Positions 1 through 11,610 of a stretch of 64,000 bases of DNA are shown piece by piece. Under the pieces are notes generated by a model. That model was not told the origin of the DNA. It saw only the letters and a list, made by a program, of their open reading frames with translations, and did not search any database. The stretch is taken from assembly GCF_018446385.1 (NCBI RefSeq), contig NC_055996.1:53180365-53244364 (forward strand). The letters are read 5' to 3'. The translations under genes were made by a program, and so were the position numbers. Position 1 is the stretch's first letter. Each line of letters begins with the position of its first letter. The DNA comes from Zingiber officinale (taxonomy: Eukaryota > Streptophyta > Magnoliopsida > Zingiberales > Zingiberaceae).

Positions 1-743
1 TGAGGCACTGCAGAAGAATACGCTAGCTGATGAGAAGGAAGTGCGTGGTGATTCCGAGGGGCAGTTCCGAGGGATGAGAAGCTGGAGCAAAAGGAGCTCA
101 AGAAGGTCGTAAAATGGGTTCTAGTGAGCCATATTTTGGATGGCCGAAATCACCCAAGCAAGCAAAGTTGGAGCGGAAGACCCGAAGGAAAAGTCAATTG
201 AAGGTTGATTGTGCTCCGGGTGCCCGAACTACTCGGTCTCAGGGTGCCCTAGGCACGTGCCTTGGTCGAGCTGATTCAGCCTGGTCTGGGTGCTCGGACT
301 TGGTCTAGGAGTCTAGACCAGAAATCTTATCGAAACTCGACATGTTATGATTTGTTGCGAAGTGGATAAAAATCTATCCACATCCAGGCCCTTGGAACCC
401 TTCTAGGGGCCCCGATCAGGGTTATAAATACAACCCTGATCCTAGTAGCTTAGAAAAATACTTGTAAAATGATTTTTTTGTCTGTTCTTTTACTGTGTGA
501 GCTGTTAATGTTGTAAGAGGCTTCTCCGCCTGAAAGAGATTTTGATAGTGAGCTTTAATTACCTTGGATTAGCAACATCTGATTGCAAACCAAGTAACTC
601 CTTTTGTACCTCTGTCTTTAGTTTACTACTTATTACTTTTTATGCAAGTGTTTATCAAGCTGTAAAGTTCGAGAAATGTTTTATTTCTTTTATATTTGTA
701 TAGGGCAATTCACCCCCTCTTGTTGGTCGATAAGGGATCTACA
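1..743 (+). repeat. Left LTR of element A (partial)
   Basis: Matches the right LTR at 3039-3807 over its whole length with many substitutions, so the insertion is old. It ends GGGATCTACA immediately before the primer-binding site. Short open frames inside it are not genes. Confidence 0.8.
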
Positions 744-745
744 AT

Positions 746-757
746 TGGTATCAAAGC
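746..757 (+). promoter_or_regulatory. Primer-binding site of element A
   Basis: TGGTATCAAAGC lies 2 bases after the LTR. It differs by one base from TGGTATCAGAGC, the usual complement of the 3' end of initiator methionine tRNA in plant copia-type elements. Confidence 0.75.
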
Positions 758-800
758 TAGGACACTTCAGAAGGACTAACTGTCGACCGAAACATAAGAG

Positions 801-2118
801 ATGGCTAGACTAAGTATCTATTCGCCTAAGTTCGAGGGGAATTCATGATTTGGAAAAGAAAGATGAGGTATTCTTTAAAATGGACTTTGAGTTATTATTA
901 ATATTAAAATATGATTTTATCGCTCCAAAAGATAAAGAAGAATGTCAATGGACCAAGAAGAAGCAAGCAGATTTCGTAGCTAATGGATGAGCAAAATTCC
1001 ATATACTGAGCATACTACCTCCATAAGAAGTCAATAGAATCGGTACCTATGAATCAACAAAGGAGCTTTAGCAGAAGTTCCTAGAGTTACACGAAGGTAC
1101 GTCCGAAGCTAAACTTGCGAGACGGGACCTTCTTTGGAACCAGATCTGCAACCTCTGATTGGAAGAAGAAGAAACTGTCGCACACCTCTACTCAAGAATC
1201 AAGGAGCTCATCACCGGACTCGCGAATCTCGGAGAAAAGATAACAAATCGAGATTCGTTAAGGTATGCGCTTAACGCATTTCCTAGGACTCCGGAATAGT
1301 CAACCCTAGTAGATGAGTATTTCTTCTGTAGGGATTTAGAGGTAAGTGATTTAGAAGAATTATTTTCAACATTTGAGATTCATGATTCTAGAAATGCAAG
1401 TCTAAGAATGAAGACAATGCAGAACATTGCCCTTAAGGAAAAAATTGACGAAAAAGATTTCAAGACATCCCTTGACGATGATGAAACGACCTTCATGGTA
1501 AAGAAATTTAAAAAGTTATTTAAAACTAATAAGTTTAATCAAGTGCAGGGTAAAAGAAGAAAAAGAATAGTAAGATGCTACCATTGCAATGAAGAAGGAT
1601 ATGTGAAAGATAACTTCCCAAAACTAAAAAACAAGGACAAGGACAAGGACACAAGCAAAGATAAGAGACCAACCCAAAAAAGGAACAAGAACCTAAAGGC
1701 GACGTGAGACGAAACTTCATTAGAATCAGAAATCGAAGCCAATGCTAGACTTGCATTGATGGCAAGTCACCAAGAAGACGACGGAGCAAGTTCATCGGAG
1801 ATGAGCATTGAGAGCATTGATGAAGGGGGAGGAACATCGGAAGAAAGCAGCTCTACAGGGGGAGCATCAGATTTTGAGATCGACAAGGTACGTCAGGTAC
1901 GATCTCTACCTCTAGATAAATTGTTTAAATTTATAAAAATGTTGTCGAAAAGTTCTTGCAAATTAGAAATAGAAAAAAAAATATTAAACGAAAATAATGA
2001 GTTAAAAGGAACTTTAGCAATGTCTTGTCGATTAGAGGATTTCGATAAGATTAAAATGGAAAATGAAAAAATGAAAATAGAAATAAAAAATCTTGCATGC
2101 TCACATATTCAACAAGCT
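801..2118 (+). pseudogene. Decayed copia-type gag of element A
   Basis: The frame starting ATGGCTAGACTAAG aligns by eye with the gag of element B: the W-T-K-K block, the E-V-N-R-I-G block, LHEGTSEAKLARRD and YALNAFPRTPE are all recognisable. It is interrupted by several stops, for example in the LPP-E-V block and after FPRTPE. A zinc knuckle remains near 1576-1620 (CYHC...) but its last ligands are altered. Open pieces remain at 1408-1707 and 1756-2121; the latter matches the acidic and coiled-coil part of gag. It cannot make a full protein. Confidence 0.75.
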
Positions 2119-2860
2119 TGAAATTATAATAAATTAAATTGACATTTTAGATATCATTAGGGCCAAATTAGAAAATTGTCACCAAAGAATATTCCAAACA
2201 AATTTTTAATTAAATCAGTTGGAAGGAACCTATTTTGGGTTCTAAAATCATGCCTAAATTAAATTTTTAACTGTAATTAAAGTTTTTATTGTCTAAAGTT
2301 TTTCAAATAAATTTCTTTGCATATATAATTTCTGTTAGAAATTAATTTGTCTAAGAAAGATATTTTCATCTCTTATCTATGAATAAAATTTTCAGAATTT
2401 TCTGTTTATTTTTATGAATTTTTCTCACAAAAGATCATATTTTTCAAGTTAAAATTGCTTCAAAGAGATATTGTTGCAAACCTTTCTTTTCTAGAAAATC
2501 TTATTATATTAAAGAAATTTTTTCTTTGATTTTTTTAAAAAGAATTCAGAATTTTTAAAAAATTAAAAATAAACTTTTCAAAAATGTTATTATAAATCAA
2601 GATCATCGAGACTTAAAACTTCTTGATTTTTTTATAATAGTCACTATATTTTATCCCTTAGACTTTGCTTCAATTTATTTCCAGTTATTTGTATAAATTA
2701 TCTCATTTTAATGTGATTAAAGGGAGGGAATTAGAGATTAAGTCTAGGGAGAGGGTATAAATTTTTTTAACAAAGCATGTACTTGTAATTTTATAAGTGT
2801 TATTTGTTTGTGGTTCACCCTAACTTAACTTAGGGTTGCTCACATAAAAAAGGGAGAGAT

Positions 2861-3807
2861 TATAAGTACCTCGTGGTAGTTTTGATGTTATCAACCAAGT
2901 CAAGTTAGGTCCTATTATATTTTAATGTCCTGTGTCTAAGTGTGCAGGAACTTAGGAGCGCAGGAGGTCGAGCGAAAGACATAGCTAGCGAGAAGGACGA
3001 CATGGGAGAGAGCCAACGGGCTCGGTGCATCTGAGGGATGAGGCGCTGCAAAAGAGTACGCTGGCAGACGAGAAGGAAACACGCGGCGGTTCCAAGGGAT
3101 GAGAAGTTGAGCAGAAGGACACTCGAGAAGGCTAAAAAATAGGTTCAGGTGAGCCTTATTCCGAATGGCCGAAATCACCCAAGCGAGTGGAGCTGGAGTG
3201 GAAGACCTAGAGAAAAAGTCAACTGGAGGTTGACTGTGCTCCGGGCTCCCGGAGCTATTTCGGGCACCTCGACTAGGTCCGAGAGCCTGGATCGCCTGGA
3301 CCCAGGGTGCCCCAGGCGTGTGCCCTGGTCGAGCTGATTTAGCCCGGTTCGAGCACCTGAACTTGGTCCAGGCATCTGGACCAAAAATCTTATCGAAAGT
3401 TGACATGTTGCAATCTGTTGTGAAGTGGATAAAATTCTATCCACATCTAGGTGTCAGAAACCCTTCCAGGCACCCCGATCAAGACTATAAATATAGCCTT
3501 GATCCAAGTAGCTTAGAACAACACTTGTAAAATGAATTCTTTATCTGTTCTTCTACTGTGTGAGCTGTCAATGTTGTAAGAGACTTCTCCGCCTGAAGGA
3601 GATTTTGATAGTGAACTTTAATTACCTTGGATTAGTAATCATTTGATCGTAAATCAAGTAACTCTTTTTGTGCCTCTGTCTTTAGTTTACTACTTATTAC
3701 TTTTTAGGCAAGTTATTATCAAGCTGTAAAGTTCAAGAAAGGTTTTGTTTCTTTTATATTTGTACAGGGTAATTCACCCCCTCTTGCCAACCGACAAGGG
3801 ACCTACA
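2861..3807 (+). repeat. Right LTR of element A
   Basis: 947 bp, preceded by the purine tract AAAAAGGGAGAGAT (about 2847-2860) and ending GGGACCTACA. It carries the family signature of alternating GGGC/CCCGG-rich blocks (about 3230-3380). Confidence 0.8.
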
Positions 3808-3810
3808 TCT

Positions 3811-6335
3811 TGTTGGTTGCTACTCGGAATACCGTTATAGTTCCCCTGTATAAAAATTTGTACAAGCATAGAACTATCATAGCTACCCATGTGCTTGCTC
3901 TACTGAAGTTAAATTTGGATTGCAAATGATGCTTAACATTATTAATCCAAATTGTCCTTCAGAAGTTAAACTTGGATTGGAAACGATACTTAACATTTTT
4001 ACTCCAAGTTTAACCGATGTGTTCTTCATAAGTTAAACCATATTACAGAAGTTAATTAAATATCTATTTCAAAGATCGGCTTACACGTTAAACATGGCGA
4101 GGCACTAGGCCTTCTTGAGTATGAGATCATCCACCACTTCCTAGATAAAGTCTTTCAAAGAAATCGGATATTTAACTTTTTATAGTAAGCTAGGTTTAAC
4201 TACAGAGACCTCAATAGAAACACAATATCGAAACATGTAATCGAAACACAAAATCGATAACAAAAATGATAGCCTAAAATCGATAGCCTCTTGTGTTTGG
4301 TTTTCCAAGATCTATACAAAGAAGATGAACTAGTTATGATGCGGAAACAGATAACTAGTTATACCTTTCTTAGTAACTTATAGGCCTCTTGATCTTCTGT
4401 TGTATTCCTTTCCTCCCAAGCTTGTGTGGGTGACGATCTACCAAGATGAAATCCACCCAAGCTTCTTCCTTTGCTTCCAAGTTTCGGCCACCAACTAACC
4501 TCCAAGGGATGCTAGACAAGAGAGCTTCCTTCTCTTCTTCTTCTCCTTTAAGCAACCGGCCACCAAGAGAAAACTAAGCTTGATGTCGTCGGCCTCCAAG
4601 AAAGAAAACAAAAGGAGAAGAGAGAAGGAAGTGGGCCGACCACCAAGGTAATATAAGAAAGGAGTTTCGGCCACAATAGAGAGGATGCAAGGCTTAGGTT
4701 GTTCTCAATTAGGCACCCTCTCCCTCTCTTTTATAATCCTTGGTGAATCCAAAAAAGGAAAGTTTTAATACAAAAAATTAAAACTTCCTTTTATTCCTTT
4801 ACATGGCCGGCCACCACTTGTGCATCAAACAAGGAAAGATTTTAAACAAAAAATTAAAATCTCTCTTTTAAAATCTCTTTTGTGGTTAGCTATAAAAGGC
4901 ATGTTTTATAAAATTAAAATATTCTCTTTTAAATCCTTTTGTGGATGTCTATAAAAGAAAAGATTTAAAATAAAACTCATTTTATATCATGGTTACAAAA
5001 GGAAAGTTTAAAATTAAAATCTTTCTTTTAAATATTATAGATAACTACAAATAAGGAAAGATTTTAAATCTCTCTTTTAATCCTTTGTAGAAAGCTATAA
5101 AAGGAAAGATTTAAAATTTTTAACAAAAAAAACTCCCTTTTATTTCCTTTTGTAACCGATCTAAAAAAGGAAAGTTTTATAATTAAAATCATCCTTTTAA
5201 ATCCTTTTAATGGATCTCTATAAAAGGAAAGATTACAAAAAAATAAAACTTCCTTTTCTATGTGTGGATGGTTGGCCCCTTGCTTGGGCACCAAGTAAGG
5301 CTTGGCCAGCCCTAGCTTGGGCTCCAAGCTTGGCTTGGCCGGCCCTTTGCTTGGGCTCCAAGCAAGGATGTGGCCAGCCCTTAAGCTTGGTTAAGAAGCT
5401 GGACTTTGGGTAGATATAAGGCTTTATAAATAAGAGGCTACAACAGGAGCCGAGAGGAGGAATTGGTTTTCGTCTCTCGATGAGCTTGAGCTTCCCGTGT
5501 TCACCCCGAACACCCAACTCAAGTTCATCAATAATAACTCATACCACTAAAGAGTTATTATTGCACTACCGCACCAATCTCATATTATAATATGGGCTCC
5601 TTCTTATCATGAGTGCGTTAATCTCTCTGTGTTTAAGATATCGAATGCCCATTAATTAAATGAGTTACTGACAACTCACTTAATTAATATCTAGCTCTAA
5701 GAGTAGTACCACTCAATCTTATTGTCATGTCAGACTAAGTCCACCTGCATGGTTTACATGACAATCCTTATGAGCTCCTCAAGGGGACATCATCAACCTA
5801 GATCACTAGGGCAGTTTCATTCTATAATCAACAACACACCATATAAATAATATCATTTCCCAACTTATCGGGCCTATTGATTTAACGAACTAAATCTCAC
5901 CCTTTGATAAATTAAAGAAATAAATATTAAGTATACGTGCTTGCTATTATATCATGATTAAGAGTATGCACTTCCATAATAACAGAGGTCTTGTTCTTTT
6001 ATGCAGTCAGTATAAAAAGAAACAACCTCAAATGGTCCTACTCAATACACACATAGTGTACTAGTGTAATTTTATACTTAAGATAAACTAATACCAAATT
6101 ATACTACAACTACTCCAATGGTTTGTCTCATTCCATCTTGGTTGTGAGCTACTATTTATAATTTATAAGGAATTAATAACATGATCTTCTGTGTCACACC
6201 AAACACCATGTTATCTACAATATAAATTAAATAGACAACTATATTTAACATAAATACAGACATTTAACCAATGTGATTCTTATTTCAAACTAAATGTTTA
6301 TACAAAAAACTAGACTTTTAGTATACATCCTAACA
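3811..6335 (-). mobile_element. Solo LTR of a copia-type element, about 2.5 kb
   Basis: The segment begins TGTTGGTTGC and ends ATCCTAACA, the TG...CA ends of an LTR, and has no internal domain, primer-binding site or open frame. Flanking 5-mers are CATCT and CAGCT, a target duplication with one mismatch. The minus strand reads TGTTAGGATGTATAC..., which I take as the transcriptional start side. It lies within 3 bases of the end of element A. It has a run of about seven short degenerate repeats of AAAGGAAAGATTTAAAAT type (4750-5250). Confidence 0.65.
4750..5250. repeat. Degenerate AT-rich tandem repeat in the solo LTR
   Basis: About ten loosely periodic copies of a TATAAAAGGAAAGATTTAAAAT-like unit alternating with CTTTTAAATCC. 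Periodicity is irregular, about 45-60 bp. Confidence 0.55.
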
Positions 6336-6643
6336 CAGCTAGGTCGTGAAAGTCTTGGTGAGTGAAGCCAGGTAATGGAAAATCTTAGGGAGAGGTATCT
6401 TTAGGTAATGAGAAGCCTTGGAGGAGTGAACTCCAGGCATGTGTGATTGAATGGTTTCCAATCAACCACGCGCGGTCGATTGGACCAGTAGATTTTGGTA
6501 AACCTAAGTATAGTTTTATCAATATTATTTTATATTACTATTATTGCTATTGTGCTAATTTAGTATTACAGGAAGAGTCTTAGTGGATCAGACGATCATA
6601 CACTAAGCAGAGAAAGTCTAAACAAGTTTGGAGGACCCGATGT

Positions 6644-6739
6644 TGTAGGTCCCTTTTGAGGCCGACAAGAGGGGAGGGGTGAATTGCCCTACAAAAATTA
6701 AACCAAAAACCTTTCTCGGATATTCAACCAATTTAAAAG
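6644..6739 (-). repeat. Left LTR of element B, outer piece
   Basis: TGTAGGTCCC... matches the right LTR from 18864 almost base for base up to TTTAAAAG, where the copia element interrupts it. Confidence 0.88.
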
Positions 6740-8573
6740 TGTTAGTTAGAGACCTAGAGCCAATCATTTGATGATTGTATATTGGACTTATTGTATCATA
6801 TTTTATATAAATAAAGGCATTTGGATTTTGGTTATTATACTTACTTGTATTGGTGCCAAATAAACTAAGTATAATAATGTCCCTGAGTAGACGGTTCTCA
6901 CTTATATCAATCGGTTAGTTGAACCGATAGTGAGATGATATAGGGAACACTACTCTTAATCATTCCTAGTCGAGTATTAACATTTAGGGACAATGTTAAT
7001 GCAATAAGACTAGCATGTAGGTCAACTCGATGACTTGATCTCACAAGTCATGGATATAGAGATATCAAGTTGACACATGGGTATACATTAGAGAATGTAT
7101 ACTGAATGACCCGCCATGAGAAAGTATCATGGATCGTTATATGAGTGTCATATACTTTCTCATGTGGCTATTAGTATAACTACTAGTCCTTAGACCTGAA
7201 GTCACCATAGATCCCTACATAAGGAGTTATGTACTTTAGTTTCGTCAAACGTCACCCGTAACTGGGTGGACTATAAAGGCGATTACTGGGTATGTAACAA
7301 ATTATGCGGAGGGATGTGAGTGATGTAGATGGGATCTATCCCTCCTATATGACGGGAGTGACATCGGTATTCTTGATAGAGTGAGACCACGAAGTGCATG
7401 GCCATGCCCAAATGAGTCAATATAGGATATTGAGCTCATTTGATTTAGTGTGTCTACTTGGGATTCAAGATTTATATTGATTAGAGGATGACACGGTCTA
7501 TGCCTCATATTAATCAATCTAGATGTCTAGGATAGAAGGACACTTGTCATATATTGTGAGGAGTCACAATTAGTAGTCACAAGGTGATGTCGGATCTCGA
7601 TATTCTTGTAACTTGGGTAGTAATGATGTGTTGCTAGATACCGCTCATTACTTATGCTCCTAAATGGGTTTGGGGCATTGCCAACGTTACAAGAACCTAT
7701 AGGGTCACACACTTAGGACAATTAGATGGAGATTAGGTTCATATGATGAACCAAGAGGATTAGATTCATTTGATGAATCAAATTGGATTAAGAGTAATCC
7801 TAATTGAGCTAACTTGAGTTCGACTCAAGTTGATTCATGTGTTCAATGAGTCTAATTTAGATTTTAACTCATTGAATCAATTTAATTAAATGAATTAGAT
7901 TCATTATATTAAGTTGGTTTGAATCAAATGGTTGGATTCGATCAACCATGGAAGAGATTTGGTCAAGTTTGAATTGACTTGAGAGGAAGATTAAAAGTCA
8001 AGTTAGACTTGACTTTATGCCACCTCATTGGTGAGTTGGCATTGAAGTGGACCAATGATGTTACTCCACATCATCATGGGTGCCACCTCATGGAAGTTAC
8101 AAAGCCATTTTCTTAATAACTTCACATTAATTGCATTTAATGGGGAGTTACACTATGGGAAGTGGCCGGCCACTTTTGGTTTTGAATGGGAATTCATTTT
8201 TTTCATTCAAGGGTGTATCTTCTTCCTTCTTCCTCTCAAGCTCTCCCTCTCCTCCTCAACTTGGCCGAACCATACATAGGTGCTAGCACACCTTTTGTGT
8301 GGTTTTCTCCACCTACGTGTTCGTGTTGATACTTCTAGAGGGGTATCTATCTTGATACTCTCGAGATCCGGCGTTTTGGACGAGCGGGAATTTTGTGAGG
8401 GCACGCTTCAAAGGTAAAAGCTCTCAACACATAGATCTAGGAGTAGATCTAAAGTTTTGAAACTTGTACTCGTAATTTACGTTCGGCTTTTCCCTTGCAC
8501 GGATCTACGGCTTTCGGTGATTCGGGGTTTCCGCAACGCGAAAATCGGTTTTCGCGGCCCGAAAAACTCAACA
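6740..8573 (+). repeat. 5' LTR of the copia element
   Basis: 1,834 bp from TGTTAGTTAG to CTCAACA. Carries the GGCCGGCC palindrome near 8165 and a CT-rich tract near 8220-8260, probably part of the U3/R region. The U3/R/U5 division cannot be fixed by eye. Confidence 0.95.
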
Positions 8574-8574
8574 G

Positions 8575-8586
8575 TGGTATCAGAGC
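8575..8586 (+). promoter_or_regulatory. Primer-binding site of the copia element
   Basis: TGGTATCAGAGC, one base after the LTR, is the exact sequence expected for priming by initiator methionine tRNA. Confidence 0.92.
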
Positions 8587-10063
8587 CACGTGCAAGGCTT
8601 GTACGAGTTTAATTTTTGGTTTATGAAAACTAAAACTTCTGTGATTTTATGTAAAAATTTAGTTTTTTATGTTTTTATGGGTAATTTTTCCGGAGAAGCG
8701 AAGCACAAGCATCTCGGCACTTGTAGGCTTCGGCTACCGGGAAGTTTTTCCTTAAACGGCTTCGTTTTGACCCAAATCCGTTTGGGACAGCTGGCTTGGG
8801 TGCCATTAGATCGTAAAGGAGCAACTCACGATGGTTAGATCGTGTGTAGGGGTACTGCCCCTAACCCCGCAAGGGGATTTGCTCCGCGATTGCACCCGTA
8901 AAAATTTTACTCGTAAAAATTGTAAAAAATTATTTTTAAAATTATAGAAAATTATGAAAATATATAATTTTGAATTATATATTAATTTTGTGATAGTCAT
9001 GGCCCAAAAACCCAATATGATTGGATTGTGTTGTAATTCATAATACGGCCTGCGTGCCGTTATGTGTTTGCGCGTGTTGTATGTTTTTATTTTTCCGCAA
9101 CCTGCGCGTCGTGCCTTTCTCATATATTCTGGTTGTAAATTAGATTTAGACTCGAATGTAACTCGAGTTTCAAATTGTAATGTACAAATTGGAGCGGTGG
9201 AGGGTCCACACGAGACGGAGTTCCGAGGCGGGCACGAGCAACACAAGGTGGTCAAAGGGAGAAGCTTGGAGAAGCTGTTGACCCTAGGTTGACCATTCGA
9301 TTTTCTCATTGGCTTGAGAAGATCATAGTGGGGCCATGACTAAATCACAAATAGATTAATTAGTTAATTGCTTATGTATATGATGCATGTTTAATAAGTA
9401 ATTAATTAATTAGTGCCTTACGATTAGATTAGATCTAAGTCGTGCACATGATGCACCCTTGCGATTAGATTAGATCTAAGTCGTGCACAAGATGCATCCT
9501 TTTCGATTAGATTAGATCTCGATCGAACCAACTCTAAATGCATAACCGTGCCGTGATACCTATCACTACCTTGATCACATGTATTGTTGAATCTGCCAAA
9601 GCAGAGCAATACATATTATCTTGGTAGGGTACGGAGGGACAATCTTGGTCCCGCCTATCAACGCATGGGTGAATACAAACTCAATTAGATTGAGTATTCC
9701 TAGTTGCTCGGTTAGATCGAGTCAACTATAGGCATTCTTCCAACGGTTGGAAAAGATAGGTCAAAATCACATCTATATTAACTCTCGGGCGTATTAGCCA
9801 AAGCTAACTCGAGTTTTAATATAAATGCGGATATTGATTTTATAAACAAGAGTTTCATAGAGATGTAATTGGTAATCGTTACCTACCGATCATACTAAGC
9901 CTTGGGCGTATTAGCCAAAGCTAACTCAAGGGTTAGTATGATGTGGATCTTGTCCCACAAGAATTATAGAATTCAGTGGGAGCATCATTTAATTAAAGGC
10001 CTAATTAAATGATTTTAAAAGAATATGATATTTATTTCTGCTTTTATTCTGTTGTAGATAACC
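8587..10063 (+). other. Long untranslated leader of the copia element
   Basis: About 1.5 kb between primer-binding site and gag with no convincing reading frame. It holds two short repeat sets: GATTAGATTAGATCTAAGTCG, two full copies and a partial third about 46 bp apart (9421-9519), and GGGCGTATTAGCCAAAGCTAACTC at 9787 and 9905. The sequence becomes strongly codon-like only after 10064. Confidence 0.7.
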
Positions 10064-10639
10064 ATGACGTCAAATACGAACACCTTCTCCCTGCGATCTG
10101 TCCTTGAGAAGGACAAGCTCAACGGAGCAAACTTCCTGGACTGGTACAGGAACTTGAGAATAGTTCTCACTCAGGAACGTAAACTGTACGTTCTGGAGCA
10201 GCCCATTCCGGAGGCTCCTCTTGCCAATGCCCCGCGAGCTGACAAAGATGCTTACAAGAAGCATCAAGATGACGCATTAGATGTGTCATGTCTAATGCTC
10301 GCGACCATGAACTCTGAGCTTCAGAAGCAACACGAGTTAATGGGCGCTTACGATATGGTTGAACATCTTCGCCAATTGTATCAAGGTCAAGTGAGGCATG
10401 AGAGATTTGAGATCTCAAGGGCACTGTTTCAGTGTAAGATGTCAGACGGGGCTCCTGTAGGCCCATATGTACTCAAAATGATTGGGTACATAGAGAACCT
10501 ACAAAGGTTGGGGTTCCCTCTTGGCCAAGAGCTGGCCACTGACCTGATCTTGCAATCCTTGCCGGATAGCTACAGTCAATTCGTTCTAAACTACAATATG
10601 AACGAGATTGACAAGCCACTGCCCGAGCTGCTGAGCTAA
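10064..10639 (+). pseudogene. Copia gag, N-terminal part
   Basis: 191 codons from ATGACGTCAAATACG. The N-terminal block (LNGANFLDWYRNLRIVL, about residues 19-35) and the following helix-rich region are typical of copia gag capsid (UBN2/DUF4219 type). The frame ends at TAA 10637-10639. The next frame (AELNLKKAKPNT) continues the gag C-terminus, so a small indel near 10630 has separated gag from the downstream frame. A native copia gag would run straight on into the zinc knuckle. Confidence 0.88.
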
Positions 10640-10671
10640 ACCTTAAGAAGGCTAAGCCCAACACTGTTCTG

Positions 10672-11610
10672 ATGGTTCAGAAACATAAGGGCAAGGGCAA
10701 GCCCAAAGGCAAGGGAAAGTCCCAAGCCAAGGGCAAAGGCAAGGCACTGAAGCCGAAAGGAGGGGTCGCCAAGGATGATACCTACTTCCACTGCGGTCAG
10801 ACCGGGCACTGGAAGAGGAATTGCAAGGTATACTTGGAAGATCTTAAGAAGAAGCGAAGTGAGACTTCCACTTTAGGTATATATGTTATAGAAGTCAATC
10901 TATCTATTTCTACATCATGGGTATTAGATACTGGATGTGCTTCTCACATTTGTACTGATGTGCAGGCGCTGAGAAATAGCAGGGCATTGACAAAGGGCGA
11001 GGTGGACCTACGAGTAGGCAATGGAGCATGGGTTGCTGCTATTGCTGTAGGGACTTATTTTCTATCTCTGCCTTCTGGGCTTGTATTAGAATTAGATGAA
11101 TGTTGTTATGTGCCTGCTTTGACTAAGAACATTGTATCAGTTTCTTGTTTAGACAAGAAAGGTTTCTCGTTTACAATAAAGAACAAATGTTGTTCCGTCT
11201 ATTTAAACGATATGTTCTATTGTAGTGCACCTCTGATAAACAGACTCTACATTCTAGATCTTGAGAGCCCTATTTATAACATAAATACCAAGAAGTTCAA
11301 GTCAAATGACCTGAACCAAACTTATCTCTGGCACTGTCGCTTAGGTCATATAAATGACAAGCGCTTATCCCAGCTTCATAAGGATGGTTTGCTGGACTCA
11401 TTTGATTTTGAATCATATGAGATATGCGAGTCATGCCTACGAGGCAAGATGACCAAGACTCCCTTTAGTGGGCACAGCGAGAGAGCGACTGATTTGTTAG
11501 GACTCATACATAGTGATGTATGTGACCCTTTCAATGTCGCTGCTAGAGGCGGTTATAGGTACTTCATCACTTTACTGATGACTTCAGTAGATATGGTTAT
11601 GTATATTTGA
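10672..11610 (+). pseudogene. Copia zinc knuckle, protease, GAG-pre-integrase, integrase start
   Basis: Begins in a lysine/glycine-rich stretch (residues 1-38), then a zinc knuckle in which the first cysteine is tyrosine (TYFHCGQTGHWKRNC), then aspartic protease with DTGCASHIC (about residue 85), then the GAG-pre-integrase zinc motif (LWHCRLGH...CESCLRGK) and the first integrase aspartate (HSDVCDPF). The frame is lost near 11585, where a one- or two-base change shifts translation to a spurious end. The intact continuation lies in the frame starting 11607. Confidence 0.88.

Larger units (their letters stand above)
1..3807 (+). mobile_element. Element A: gag-only LTR retrotransposon, 5' end cut by window
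   Basis: Two direct repeats (1-743 and 2861-3807) flank about 2.1 kb holding a decayed gag. The first repeat is cut by the window edge: its first bases match the right LTR from about 3039. The right LTR begins TATAAGTACC (related copies have TGTAAGTACC) and ends ACCTACA. A primer-binding site follows the left LTR and a purine tract precedes the right one. No protease, integrase or reverse transcriptase trace is seen. Same family as elements B and C. It appears to be inserted in the family-E LTR that resumes at 6336. Confidence 0.82.

Noticed and set aside
114..308. Short plus-strand reading frame at the window start
   Set aside because: Lies wholly in the left LTR of element A and has no domain.
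4370..5517. Several overlapping frames of 60-94 codons on both strands
   Set aside because: Inside the solo LTR, repeat-rich, contradictory frames and no family likeness.
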